Positions 39,569 to 49,060 of a stretch of 64,000 bases of DNA are shown piece by piece. The DNA is taken from NCBI RefSeq assembly GCF_039537705.1, contig NZ_BAABBA010000017.1:33254-97253 (forward strand), in the 5' to 3' direction. This stretch comes from Georgenia daeguensis (GTDB taxonomy: Bacteria > Actinomycetota > Actinomycetes > Actinomycetales > Actinomycetaceae). Each line of letters begins with the position of its first letter. Position 1 is the first letter of the stretch. A model generated the notes under the pieces. It was not told the origin of the DNA. It saw only the letters and a list, made by a program, of their open reading frames with translations, and did not search any database. Both the position numbers and the translations under genes were made by a program.

Positions 39569-39790
39569 TCAGCCGGGCGGCGGCGGCACCCGCTTCCCCG
39601 TCACCATCGCCTCGGCCGGGACGCGCACGTCCCCGCGCCGGGTGCGGACGACGACGGCGCCGGGCTCGACCTCGAGCAGCTCACCGAGCGCGTCGTGGAG
39701 GCCGTCGGCCTCCCGGTAGCGCACCACGACCCGGTCGCCGGCACGCCAGCTCAGCCACGGGAGGGCGGGCGGTCCGGGGGTGGCGCTCAT
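39569..39790 (-). CDS. Isolated Rv0428c-type SH3 domain protein
   Basis: 73 aa small basic-acidic mixed protein: LPWLSWRAGDRVVVRYREAD, then LGELLEVEPGAVVVRTRRGD. This matches the SH3-like domain that precedes the GNAT acetyltransferase domain in the Rv0428c family. Here the acetyltransferase part is absent: the stop at 39569 is followed by only about 30 nt before the convergent vanW-like gene. It is divergent from fdxA, the usual neighbour of this family. Start ATG 39790 has CAGGAT 7 nt upstream. Its independent function is unknown. Confidence 0.72.
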   Translation of the reverse strand: MSATPGPPALPWLSWRAGDRVVVRYREADGLHDALGELLEVEPGAVVVRTRRGDVRVPAEAMVTGKRVPPPPG

Positions 39791-39904
39791 GGGGGCAATC
39801 CTGCCCGACCGCGGACGCCGGTCGTGCCCGCGGACGGGCTGGGCGATACTAGGGCGACGGCGCGCCCGTGCGCCGAGCAGTCGCAGCGAGGAAAGGAAGC
39901 TCTC

Positions 39905-40222
39905 GTGACCTACGTCATCGCCCAGCCGTGTGTGGACGTCAAGGACAGGGCGTGCGTCGACGAATGTCCGGTCGACTGCATCTACGAGGGCAAGCGGATG
40001 CTGTACATCCACCCGGACGAGTGCGTCGACTGCGGCGCCTGCGAGCCGGTGTGCCCGGTCGAGGCGATCTTCTACGAGGACGACACCCCGGCGGTCTGGT
40101 CCGACTACTACCGCGCGAACGTCGAGTTCTTCAACGACCTCGGCTCCCCGGGCGGCGCGGCGAAGATGGGCGTCATCGACAAGGACGACCCGATGATCGC
40201 CGCCCTGCCCCCGCAGGCCTGA
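39905..40222 (+). CDS. fdxA: 7Fe ferredoxin
   Basis: 105 aa actinobacterial [3Fe-4S][4Fe-4S] ferredoxin. Cysteines are at 9, 17, 21, 25, 40, 43, 46 and 50 (ACVDECPVDC and CVDCGACEPVCP). A C-terminal extension of about 45 residues is typical for the FdxA/FdxC type. It serves as a soluble electron carrier. GTG 39905 is preceded by GAGGAAAGGA. Only 1 nt separates it from dapC, an arrangement I know from other actinobacteria. Confidence 0.95.
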   Translation: MTYVIAQPCVDVKDRACVDECPVDCIYEGKRMLYIHPDECVDCGACEPVCPVEAIFYEDDTPAVWSDYYRANVEFFNDLGSPGGAAKMGVIDKDDPMIAALPPQA

Positions 40223-40223
40223 G

Positions 40224-41360
40224 GTGCCGCTGCACGGCAGCGCGCTGCCCGACTTCCCCTGGGACTCGCTCGCCCCCGCCAAGGCGCGTGCCGCCGCGCA
40301 CCCCCGCGGCATCGTCGACCTGTCCGTCGGCACCCCCGTCGACCCCACGCCCGCCGTCGCGCGCGACGCCCTGACCGCCGCCGCCGACTCCCCGGGCTAC
40401 CCGCAGACGATCGGCACCCTCGCGCTGCGCGAGGCGATCACGGCCTGGTTCGCCCGGCGGCGCGGGGTGCCCGGGCTTCGCACCGACGCGGTGCTCCCCA
40501 CGATCGGCTCCAAGGAGTCCGTGGCGCTCCTGCCAGCGCTGCTCGGGCTGGGGGAGGGCGACGTCGTCCTCCACCCGCGCACCGCCTACCCCACCTACGA
40601 CGTCGGGGCGCGGCTGGCCGGGGCGACCCCGGTCGCCGTCGGCCCCGACCCGGCCGACTGGCCGGACGCGCGGCTGGTCTGGCTGAACTCGCCGGGGAAC
40701 CCCGACGGGCACGTCCTCTCCGTCCGCGAGCTTGCGGCGGTGGTGGCCTGGGCCCGCGAGCGCGGCGCCGTCGTCGCCTCGGACGAGTGCTACGCCGAGC
40801 TGGCCTGGGACGGGCCGGCGGCGGCCGACGGCGTGCCGAGCCTGCTGGACCCGCGGGTGTGCGGCGAAGACCACGCCGGGCTGCTCGTCCTGTACTCCCT
40901 GAGCAAGCAGTCCAACCTCGCGGGCTACCGGGCCGCCCTGCTGGCCGGCGACCGGGCGCTCGTGGCCCGGCTCACCGAGGTCCGCAAGCACTCGGGGATG
41001 CTCATGCCCGGGCCGGTCCAGGCTGCCATGACCGCCGCGCTGGCCGACGACGCGCACGTGGCGGAGCAGCGGGAGCGCTACCGCTCGCGGCGGCGGGTGC
41101 TCCTGGAGGCGGTCGGCGCGGCCGGGCTCGCGCACGACCCGCTGTCCGTGGCGGGCCTGTACCTGTGGGTGCGGGCGCTCTCCCGGCCGGCGACGTCGTG
41201 GGAGCTGGTCGACGCGCTCGCCCACCGCGGCATCCTGGTCGCGCCCGGCACCTTCTACGGGCCGCACGGCGAGGGGTACGTGCGCATCGCCCTCACGGCC
41301 ACCGACGAGCGGGTCGCCGAGGCCGCCCGCCGGCTGCGCGAGGGAGGCCCGATCGGTTGA
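40224..41360 (+). CDS. dapC: N-succinyldiaminopimelate aminotransferase
   Basis: 378 aa class I/II pyridoxal-phosphate aminotransferase. The start LPDFPWDSLAPAKARAAAHP, the substrate block DLSVGTPVDPTP, and the PLP lysine in YSLSKQSNLAGYRAALLAGD identify the actinobacterial DapC. It makes N-succinyl-LL-2,6-diaminopimelate in the succinylase branch of lysine and peptidoglycan precursor synthesis. GTG 40224 follows fdxA by 1 nt. The preceding enzyme of the pathway, DapD, is encoded about 9 kb away at 49053-50018. Confidence 0.93.
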   Translation: MPLHGSALPDFPWDSLAPAKARAAAHPRGIVDLSVGTPVDPTPAVARDALTAAADSPGYPQTIGTLALREAITAWFARRRGVPGLRTDAVLPTIGSKESVALLPALLGLGEGDVVLHPRTAYPTYDVGARLAGATPVAVGPDPADWPDARLVWLNSPGNPDGHVLSVRELAAVVAWARERGAVVASDECYAELAWDGPAAADGVPSLLDPRVCGEDHAGLLVLYSLSKQSNLAGYRAALLAGDRALVARLTEVRKHSGMLMPGPVQAAMTAALADDAHVAEQRERYRSRRRVLLEAVGAAGLAHDPLSVAGLYLWVRALSRPATSWELVDALAHRGILVAPGTFYGPHGEGYVRIALTATDERVAEAARRLREGGPIG

Positions 41361-41362
41361 GC

Positions 41363-41380
41363 CCGTCCGGGCCCGGACGG
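41363..41380 (+). terminator. Terminator of fdxA-dapC
   Basis: An 18-nt perfect palindrome CCGTCCGGGCCCGGACGG starts 3 nt after the dapC stop and is followed by ATTTCC, one of the few T-containing tails here. Confidence 0.7.
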
Positions 41381-41406
41381 ATTTCCTGGTACGCGGTGCT
41401 GATGGC

Positions 41407-41412
41407 ATATCT
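41407..41412 (+). promoter_or_regulatory. Possible -10 region of gltA
   Basis: The AT-rich patch CATATCTTTGTTGACC contains a TATCTT hexamer about 90 nt before gltA, and TTGACC just downstream could be a -35 for a second start. The exact promoter is uncertain. Confidence 0.35.
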
Positions 41413-41500
41413 TTGTTGACCGGATCACGTCTCCGGGGCCGTTCGACCCTGGACCACGCAACGAGGCGCTCCCCAGAGAGCCGATCGAGGAGGAACACAG

Positions 41501-42799
<1,299 letters not shown>

Positions 42800-42826
42800 G
42801 CATGCAGCGCTGATCAACCCTGCTGT

Positions 42827-42866
42827 CGAGGCGGGTGCCCTCCGGTCGCGGAGAGCACCCGCCTCG
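42827..42866 (+). terminator. Terminator of gltA
   Basis: A perfect 12-bp stem CGAGGCGGGTGC/GCACCCGCCTCG with an inner CTCC/GGAG stem, 28 nt after the stop codon. Confidence 0.85.
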
Positions 42867-42897
42867 TGCGTTCCAGACTGGGCAAAGCGGTTGAGAC

Positions 42898-42935
42898 TGT
42901 CAATCATTGACAAACGAAATGACCGCGGCCAGACT
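42898..42935 (+). promoter_or_regulatory. Operator-promoter of the acyl-CoA catabolic operon
   Basis: TGTCAA-TCA-TTGACA (42898-42912) is a perfect 6-3-6 palindrome whose right half is a consensus -35 hexamer. CAGACT, a near-consensus -10, follows at 42930-42935 with a 17-bp spacer. Such overlap is the classic layout for repression by a TetR- or GntR-type dimer. No regulator gene is adjacent. Confidence 0.65.
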
Positions 42936-43012
42936 CTGCGGTGACGGATGTCGAGGGCGACGCCGACCGGCTCGGCCTCGATGTCGCCGAGGACACGCAC
43001 GAGGAGATCCGC

Positions 43013-43954
43013 ATGAGCCTGACAGGGAAAGTCGCGATCGTGACCGGCAGCGGCCGGGGACTGGGCCTGGCCTACGCCCAGCAGCTCGCCGCCGGCGGCG
43101 CGAGCGTGGTGGTCAACGACGTGGACCAGCAGGTGGCCGACGACGCCGTCGCGTCGATCACCGCCGCGGGCGGGAAGGCCACCGCCCTGGTCGCCCCCGT
43201 GGGCCCCACGGAGACCGCCAGGGCCCTCGTGGCCGCCGCCGTCGAGAGCTTCGGCCGCCTCGACATCCTCGTGACCAACGCGGGCGTGCTTCGGGACACG
43301 GTGCTGTGGAAGATGTCCGACGACGACTTCGACACCGTGGTGAACGTCCACCTGCGCGGCACCTTCACCTGCGTGCGCGAGGCCGCCGTCCGCATGCGCG
43401 AGCAGGGCGAGGGCGGCCGGATCATCTGCATCGGCTCGCCCACCGGTCAGCGCGGGAACTTCGGCCAGACCAACTACGCCGCGGCCAAGGCGGGCATCGT
43501 CGGCATGGTCCGCACCTGGGCGATGGAGCTGGCGCGGGCGAACATCACCGCCAACGCCGTCATCCCCGTCGCGGCCACCGCCATGACCGAGACCGTGCCG
43601 TTCTTCAAGCAGTTCGTCGACGCCGCCGCGCGCGGCGAGCAGATGCCGCCGTTCGCCCGCCGGGTGCTGGGCTTCGGCACCCCGCAGGACGTGGCGGGCG
43701 TGGTCGCCTTCCTGGCCTCCGACGCCGCCGCCGGGATCAGCGGGCAGGCCATCGGCGTGGGCGGGGACCGGCTGGCGCTGTGGTCCCACCCCCAGGAGGT
43801 CGCCACCGCCTTCCAGGACGGCGGCTGGGGCTACGAGCAGCTCAGCGAGGACTTCGACTCCCTCTTCGGCCAGGTCCTCCAGAGCGTGGGCCAGCCCATG
43901 CCGGAGCCCCCGGCCCCGGCGGCGGACAAGGCCGAGAAGGTCGAGCAGCGGTGA
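43013..43954 (+). CDS. SDR-family oxidoreductase (MFE-2-like)
   Basis: 313 aa short-chain dehydrogenase. NAD-binding motif TGSGRGLGLAYA, NAG in DILVTNAGVL, and catalytic Ser-Tyr-Lys in CIGSPTGQRGNFGQ and NYAAAKAG. The sequence GASVVVNDVD after the nucleotide site resembles the 3-hydroxyacyl-CoA dehydrogenase domain of multifunctional beta-oxidation enzymes. A ~70-residue tail ends in Pro/Ala/Glu-rich sequence. ATG 43013 is chosen for its GAGGAG site at 43001-43006 and for homology. GTG 42941 in the same frame would be leaderless, 5 nt after the -10 box, and would add 24 acidic residues. First gene of a five-gene coupled operon. Confidence 0.88.
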   Translation: MSLTGKVAIVTGSGRGLGLAYAQQLAAGGASVVVNDVDQQVADDAVASITAAGGKATALVAPVGPTETARALVAAAVESFGRLDILVTNAGVLRDTVLWKMSDDDFDTVVNVHLRGTFTCVREAAVRMREQGEGGRIICIGSPTGQRGNFGQTNYAAAKAGIVGMVRTWAMELARANITANAVIPVAATAMTETVPFFKQFVDAAARGEQMPPFARRVLGFGTPQDVAGVVAFLASDAAAGISGQAIGVGGDRLALWSHPQEVATAFQDGGWGYEQLSEDFDSLFGQVLQSVGQPMPEPPAPAADKAEKVEQR

Positions 43955-44853
43955 CCCGGTACGAGTGCGCCGTCGACGCCGCCGCCGTCGTCGCGGTCGA
44001 CACCCACGTCCACGTCGAGAAGGACGGCCACGGCCACCTCTCCCTGCCCGGTGAGGTGCTCGACGCGGCGGCGAAGTACTTCAAGGCTCCCACGGACCGG
44101 ATGACGATCGACGAGACGGCCGAGTACTACCGCGAGCGGTCCATGGCCGCCGTCGTCTTCACCGTCGACGCCACCACCGCGCTGGGGCACGCGCCCAACA
44201 GCACCGAGGAGATCGCCGAGGGGGCGGCCCGCAACAACGACGTCCTCATCCCGTTCGGCTCGGTGGACCCGCGCGGCGACGACCCGGCGGGCCGCGCCCG
44301 CCGGCAGGTCGAGGAGCTGGGCGTGCGGGGCTTCAAGTTCCACCCGTCCCTGCAGGACTTCGACCCCTCCGACGAGCGGTACTTCCCGATCTACGAGGTG
44401 ATCCAGGAGCACGGGCTCCCGGCGATCTTCCACACCGGCCAGACGGGCATCGGCGCTCGCCTGCCGGGGGGCTTCGGCATCAAGCTCGGCCTGTCCAACC
44501 CCACGCTGCTCGACGTCGTCGCGGCCACGTTCCCGGGGCTGGACATCATCATGGCCCACCCCTCGGTGCCGTGGCAGGACGAGGCGATCGCCGTCGCCAC
44601 GCACAAGGGCAACGTCTACATCGACCTGTCCGGCTGGTCGCCGAAGTACTTCCCGCCGGCGCTGGTGCGACAGGCGAACTCGCTGCTGCAGGACAAGGTG
44701 CTCTTCGCCTCGGACTTCCCGCTGCTCACCCCGGAGCGGTGGCTGAAGGACTTCGCCGAGCTGGATCTCAAGGACGAGGTGCGCCCCAAGATCCTCAAGG
44801 ACAACGCGGTCCGGCTCCTCGGGCTGGACGAGGGCGGCGGGTCCGGTGCGTGA
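43951..44853 (+). CDS. Amidohydrolase_2 (ACMSD-like) family protein
   Basis: 300 aa metal-dependent TIM-barrel enzyme of the amidohydrolase_2 family. The metal motif is VDTHVHVE; further ligands are the His residues in GFKFHPSLQDF, AIFHTGQTG and IMAHPSVPW, and Asp in LFASDFPLLTPERW. Relatives hydrolyse ring or amide bonds or decarboxylate aromatic acids. GTG 43951 overlaps the SDR stop by 4 nt. Its presence among acyl-CoA genes suggests a carboxylic or aromatic acid that is first hydrolysed or decarboxylated; the substrate is unknown. Confidence 0.88.
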   Translation: MTRYECAVDAAAVVAVDTHVHVEKDGHGHLSLPGEVLDAAAKYFKAPTDRMTIDETAEYYRERSMAAVVFTVDATTALGHAPNSTEEIAEGAARNNDVLIPFGSVDPRGDDPAGRARRQVEELGVRGFKFHPSLQDFDPSDERYFPIYEVIQEHGLPAIFHTGQTGIGARLPGGFGIKLGLSNPTLLDVVAATFPGLDIIMAHPSVPWQDEAIAVATHKGNVYIDLSGWSPKYFPPALVRQANSLLQDKVLFASDFPLLTPERWLKDFAELDLKDEVRPKILKDNAVRLLGLDEGGGSGA

Positions 44854-46396
44854 CCTGGGCATCGGCTCGTGGCCGGCGCGCCGGACCAAGAACGGCGCCC
44901 ACCGTCCGGCGATCGTCTTCGGCGACCGGGTGGACACCTACGCCGACGTCGAGCGGCGCACCCGCCAGCTCGCCAACGCCCTGCGGGCGGCCGGGGTCGG
45001 CCGGGGGGACCGGGTGGCGTACGTCGGCTTCAACCACCCGGCCCTGCTGGAGACCTTCTTCGCGACGGCGCAGCTCGGCGCGGTCTGGGTGATCGTCAAC
45101 GCCCGCCTCGCCCCGGCCGAGGTGGAGTACATCCTCACCGACTCCGGGGCGCGCGCCGTGGTCTTCGGCAGCGAGCACGCCGGCCACGCGGCGCAGCTCT
45201 TGCACCTGGAGAGCGTGGAGACGTGGGTCGCCGTCGGCGGCGCCGCGGCCGGGACCGCGGCCGCCGGCGCACCGGGCGCGCTCGACTACGAGGCCTTCCT
45301 CGCCGCCGGCGGCACCGACGTCATCGACGAGCCGGTGACGTGGGACGACCCGGTCATGATCATGTACACCTCCGGGACCACGGGGCGCCCGAAGGGGGCC
45401 ACGCACACGCACGGCTCCCTGACCTTCCAGTACTTCCAGGCCCTGATCGACACCGACTTCACCCGCGACGAGGTGATGCTCGCCGTCGCCCCGCTCTTCC
45501 ACGTCGCCGGCCTCAACACGATGACGATGCCGACCTTCCTCAAGGGCGGGAGGATCATCGTCCAGCCGGCCTTCCGGCCCGAGACGGTGCTGGCCACCGT
45601 CGCCGCCGAGCGCGTGACGTCGATCTTCGCGGTGCCGGCCATGATGGACGCGCTCGCCGCCCATCCCGACTTCCCGGGCACGGACCTGTCCAGCCTGCGC
45701 AACGTCCTCGTCGGCGGCTCGCCGCTGCCCGACCGCATGCTGCGCACGTGGGCCGACCGCGGCGTCGCCATCCAGCAGGGCTTCGGCATGACCGAGACTG
45801 CGCCGGGCATCTTCCTGCTGCTCGCCGAGGACTCGTTCCGCAAGGCCGGCTCGGCCGGGCGGCCCCACTTCTGGGTCGAGGGGAAGGTGGTGCGCCCGGA
45901 CGGCACGGAGGTCGCGCCCGGGGAGATCGGCGAGGTCGTCGCCCAGGGTCCCAACGTCATGCAGGGGTACTGGAACCTGCCGGACGCCACCGCGGCCGCG
46001 GTCGTCGACGGCTGGTACCACACCGGTGACCTGGCGACCGTGGACGATGACGGCTACGTCTGGATCAAGGACCGACTCAAGGACATGTTCATCTCCGGCG
46101 GGGAGAACGTGTACCCCGCGGAGGTCGAGAACGCGCTCCTGGACGTCCCCGGCGTCGCCGAGGCCGCCGTCATCGGCGTCCCGCACCCGCGGTGGGGCGA
46201 GGTCGGCCACGCCTACGTCGTGCTCGCCGAGGGCGCCGACGTCACGCCCGGGTCGATCGTCGCGGCCCTCGCCGGGCGGCTCGCGCGCTACAAGATCCCG
46301 CAGGACGTCGTCGTCGTCGACCGCCTGCCCCGCACCGCCACCGGCAAGCTCCAGAAGCACCTGATCCGCACCACCTACGAGGGGAACGCCCGATGA
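44846..46396 (+). CDS. Acyl-CoA synthetase (AMP-binding)
   Basis: 516 aa ANL-superfamily acyl-CoA ligase that activates a carboxylic acid through an acyl-AMP intermediate. It has P-loop MYTSGTTGRPKGATHTHG, A5 block GFGMTETAPGIFLL, hinge region GWYHTGDLATVDDDGYVWIK, and catalytic Lys in RTATGKLQKHL. GTG 44846 overlaps the amidohydrolase by 8 nt. Its stop overlaps the MaoC start by 4 nt. Family members accept medium or long fatty acids or aromatic acids; nothing in the sequence fixes the specificity. Confidence 0.93.
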   Translation: MRDLGIGSWPARRTKNGAHRPAIVFGDRVDTYADVERRTRQLANALRAAGVGRGDRVAYVGFNHPALLETFFATAQLGAVWVIVNARLAPAEVEYILTDSGARAVVFGSEHAGHAAQLLHLESVETWVAVGGAAAGTAAAGAPGALDYEAFLAAGGTDVIDEPVTWDDPVMIMYTSGTTGRPKGATHTHGSLTFQYFQALIDTDFTRDEVMLAVAPLFHVAGLNTMTMPTFLKGGRIIVQPAFRPETVLATVAAERVTSIFAVPAMMDALAAHPDFPGTDLSSLRNVLVGGSPLPDRMLRTWADRGVAIQQGFGMTETAPGIFLLLAEDSFRKAGSAGRPHFWVEGKVVRPDGTEVAPGEIGEVVAQGPNVMQGYWNLPDATAAAVVDGWYHTGDLATVDDDGYVWIKDRLKDMFISGGENVYPAEVENALLDVPGVAEAAVIGVPHPRWGEVGHAYVVLAEGADVTPGSIVAALAGRLARYKIPQDVVVVDRLPRTATGKLQKHLIRTTYEGNAR

Positions 46397-46845
46397 CCAC
46401 GACCGTCTCTCTGCAGGACCTGCCCGGGCTCGTCGGCGCGGACCTCGGCCGGTCCGCCTACCGCGAGATCACCCAGCAGCAGGTCAACCTCTTCGCCGAC
46501 GCCACCGACGACCACCAGTGGATCCACGTCGACCCCGAGCGGGCCAAGGACGGGCCGTTCGGGGCGCCGATCGCCCACGGGTACCTCAGCCTGGCCCTGG
46601 TCATCCCGTTCTCCGAGGAGCTCCTGCAGGTGGACGGGGTGAGCACCAAGGTCAACTACGGGCTCGACAAGGTCCGCTTCCCCGCGCCGGTCAAGGTCGG
46701 GGACCGGGTCCGCATGGGCTCGACGGTCCGGGACGTCACGGAGGTGCCGGGGGGCTACCAGATCACCCTCGACAACGTCCTCGAGGTCGAGGGGGGCACC
46801 AAGCCGGCCGTCGCGGCGACCACCCTCTTCCGCTTCTACGCGTGA
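46393..46845 (+). CDS. MaoC-like (R)-enoyl-CoA hydratase
   Basis: 150 aa single hot-dog domain. The hydratase 2 motif is FADATDDHQWIHVDPERAKD with the catalytic Asp/His, then GPFGAPIAHGYLSLAL. It hydrates an enoyl-CoA formed by the acyl-CoA dehydrogenase encoded next, giving a 3-hydroxyacyl-CoA that the SDR could oxidise. ATG 46393 overlaps the ligase stop (ATGA). The gap to the next gene is 10 nt. Confidence 0.92.
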   Translation: MTTTVSLQDLPGLVGADLGRSAYREITQQQVNLFADATDDHQWIHVDPERAKDGPFGAPIAHGYLSLALVIPFSEELLQVDGVSTKVNYGLDKVRFPAPVKVGDRVRMGSTVRDVTEVPGGYQITLDNVLEVEGGTKPAVAATTLFRFYA

Positions 46846-46855
46846 GGCCGGGCCG

Positions 46856-48055
46856 ATGACCGCCGTCCACGACGCCCGGACCACCCGCACCCGCCTGTAC
46901 GAGCAGGTCGACCCGCTGGGGTACGAGTCCCTCCTCGGCGACGCCGAGCACGCCGTGCTCACCCGGCTGCGAGCCGTCCTCGAGGCGGACGTGAAGCCGC
47001 TGGTGAACGACTGCTGGGACCGGGCCGAGTTCCCGCACCAGATCCGCGGCCCGATCGCGGCGCTGGACCTCATGGCGCCGCCGGAGGTAGGGGAGCCGGG
47101 CGCCCTGTTCAAGGGCTTCCGGATGCTCGAGCTCGCCCGCACCGACGTCTCCGTGGCGGTGTTCTTCGGCGCCCAGGGCACTCTGTTCCGCAACTCCGTG
47201 CTCCTGGGCGGCAGCCCCGAGCAGGTGGCCGCGCTCGACGACGGCATCCGCAGCTGGCGGACCAAGGGGGTCTTCGCGCTCACCGAGCCGGACCACGGCA
47301 GCGACGTGGCCGGCGGCCTGGAGACCACCGCCCGCCGCGACGGCGACGGCTGGGTGATCGACGGCGCCAAGCGGTGGATCGGGGGAGCCGAGTACGCCGA
47401 CCTCATCACCGTCGTCGCCCGCGACGAGGCCGACGGTCAGGTCAAGGCGTTCCTCGTGGACCGGCACGCGCCCGGCGTCGAGGTCGAGGAGATCCGGCGC
47501 AAGGTCTCGCTGCGCATCGTCAACAACGGGCACATCACGCTGACCGGCGTGCGGGTGCCGGAGGCCATGCGGCTGCAGGACGTGAACTCCTTCACGGACG
47601 TCAACCGGCTGCTGCGCTCGATGCGCGCCGACGTCGCCTGGCTGGCGGTCGGCGCGCAGGCGGGCGCCTTCGAGGCGGCGGTGCGCTACGCGAAGGCCCG
47701 CACCCAGTTCGGGCGGCCGATCGCCGGGTTCCAGCTGGTCCAGGACAAGCTCGCGACGATGCTCGGGAACCTCACCGCCTCGCTCGGGATGGCCGTGCGG
47801 CTGAGCCAGCTCGAGGACGGCCCGGGCCACACCGACGCCGACGCCGCGCTGGCCAAGGGCTGGATCGCCCGGCACACCCGCGAGACGGTGGCGCTGGCGC
47901 GCGAGGTGGCCGGCGGCAACGGCATCACCCTGGACACCGACGTCGCCCGGTTCTTCGCCGACGCCGAGGCGATCTACACGTTCGAGGGCACGAACGAGAT
48001 CAACCAGCTCGTCGTGGGCCGGTCGATCACGGGGCTCAGCGCGTTCACCCGCTGA
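46856..48055 (+). CDS. Acyl-CoA dehydrogenase
   Basis: 399 aa FAD-dependent acyl-CoA dehydrogenase. It has FALTEPDHGSDVAGGLETTA, RWIGGAEYADL, the arginine-rich FAD block AKARTQFGRPIAGFQLVQDK, and the C-terminal catalytic-Glu block AIYTFEGTNEINQLVVGRSI. This terminal block resembles glutaryl/isovaleryl-type enzymes. No decarboxylation-specific residue can be asserted. It is the last gene of the operon and converges on a minus-strand gene 24 nt away. Together the five genes could carry out activation, alpha-beta oxidation, hydration and 3-OH oxidation; a thiolase is missing. Confidence 0.93.
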   Translation: MTAVHDARTTRTRLYEQVDPLGYESLLGDAEHAVLTRLRAVLEADVKPLVNDCWDRAEFPHQIRGPIAALDLMAPPEVGEPGALFKGFRMLELARTDVSVAVFFGAQGTLFRNSVLLGGSPEQVAALDDGIRSWRTKGVFALTEPDHGSDVAGGLETTARRDGDGWVIDGAKRWIGGAEYADLITVVARDEADGQVKAFLVDRHAPGVEVEEIRRKVSLRIVNNGHITLTGVRVPEAMRLQDVNSFTDVNRLLRSMRADVAWLAVGAQAGAFEAAVRYAKARTQFGRPIAGFQLVQDKLATMLGNLTASLGMAVRLSQLEDGPGHTDADAALAKGWIARHTRETVALAREVAGGNGITLDTDVARFFADAEAIYTFEGTNEINQLVVGRSITGLSAFTR

Positions 48056-48079
48056 CTCGCGCCCGCCGGTCGTGGTGCG

Positions 48080-49060
48080 TCACGCGATGACGACGGCGCC
48101 CGGCGGTGCACCGGCGGCCGCCCGGGCGACGGCGTCGGGCACGCCGGCCTCGTCGAGCGGGACCCACCTGGCCTCGTCGCCGTCGGCGCGCACCCAGGCG
48201 CGGCCGTCCACGGCGACGACGTCGGCGCCCGTCGCGGACGCCGTCGCCACCGCCCACTGCGCGAGGGCCCAGGCGCGGCGCTCGGGGGACGGCTCCAGCC
48301 CGGGCGGCACGGACGTGGCGTCCACGACGAGGACGCCGCCCGGGGCGACGGTGGAGGCGACCTCGCCGAAGTCGCGGGCGAGCCGGGCCTGGACGGCCGC
48401 GGCACGCTGCGCGGCGTTGGCGCCCGGGCTCTCGCCGTCGCCGGTGGGCTCCTCGGCCGGGTCGAGGTGGCAGGTGAGCGCCGCGGGTGAGTACCCCGTC
48501 AGCGCGGAGGCGAACGCGCGGCCGCGACCCTCGTGCTGGGCGTAGGCGTCCGGGAAGGCCGAGCGCTGGACGTCCTGGGCCGCGTCGGTGATCTCCTTGC
48601 CCTCCCACCCCTCGATGGTGACGAGAACGTCGTAGAAGGCGTTGGTGGCGTAGACCGGGTCCATCAGCTGCTCGACGGTGCCCCATCCCTGCGAGGGGCG
48701 CTGCTGGAACAGGCCCACGGAGTCACGGTCGCCGTAGTCGATGTTGCGGAGCTTGGACTCCTGCAGCGCGGTGGCGATGGCGACCGTCACCCCGCGGGCC
48801 GGGAGCTCGCGCCGGGCGCCGATCGCGGCGAAGAGGGCGGCGTTGTCGGCCTGGTCCGCCTCGAGCGCCGCGCTGGTGCCGTCCTCGAGGTCGACCCGGC
48901 AGGTCCCGGACGCGCCGTCGTCCCCCGTGAGGACGGTGAGGGCGAGCACCACCGCGCCGACGCTGAGGCCGAGGGAGCCCAGCAGCACCAGGGCGCCGGC
49001 CCCGCAGCCACGGGTGCGCGAGCCGGTCCCACGGCGGCGCCGCGGTGCGGGGTCAGGCAT
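48080..49060 (-). CDS. Membrane-anchored lysozyme-like protein of unknown function
   Basis: 326 aa. A basic N-terminus (RRRRGTGSRTRG) precedes one membrane segment (ALVLLGSLGLSVGAVVLALT). An extracytoplasmic part then carries GVTVAIATALQESKLRNIDY and GDRDSVGLFQQRPSQGWGT. The ES-GLFQQ pattern recalls lysozyme/transglycosylase folds with a potentially catalytic Glu. The C-terminal ~100 residues (VLVVDATSVPPGLEPSPERR) are a separate small domain. ATG 49060 overlaps the end of dapD by 8 nt, tying this possible wall-acting protein to diaminopimelate synthesis. Often annotated only as hypothetical. Confidence 0.7.
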   Translation of the reverse strand: MPDPAPRRRRGTGSRTRGCGAGALVLLGSLGLSVGAVVLALTVLTGDDGASGTCRVDLEDGTSAALEADQADNAALFAAIGARRELPARGVTVAIATALQESKLRNIDYGDRDSVGLFQQRPSQGWGTVEQLMDPVYATNAFYDVLVTIEGWEGKEITDAAQDVQRSAFPDAYAQHEGRGRAFASALTGYSPAALTCHLDPAEEPTGDGESPGANAAQRAAAVQARLARDFGEVASTVAPGGVLVVDATSVPPGLEPSPERRAWALAQWAVATASATGADVVAVDGRAWVRADGDEARWVPLDEAGVPDAVARAAAGAPPGAVVIA

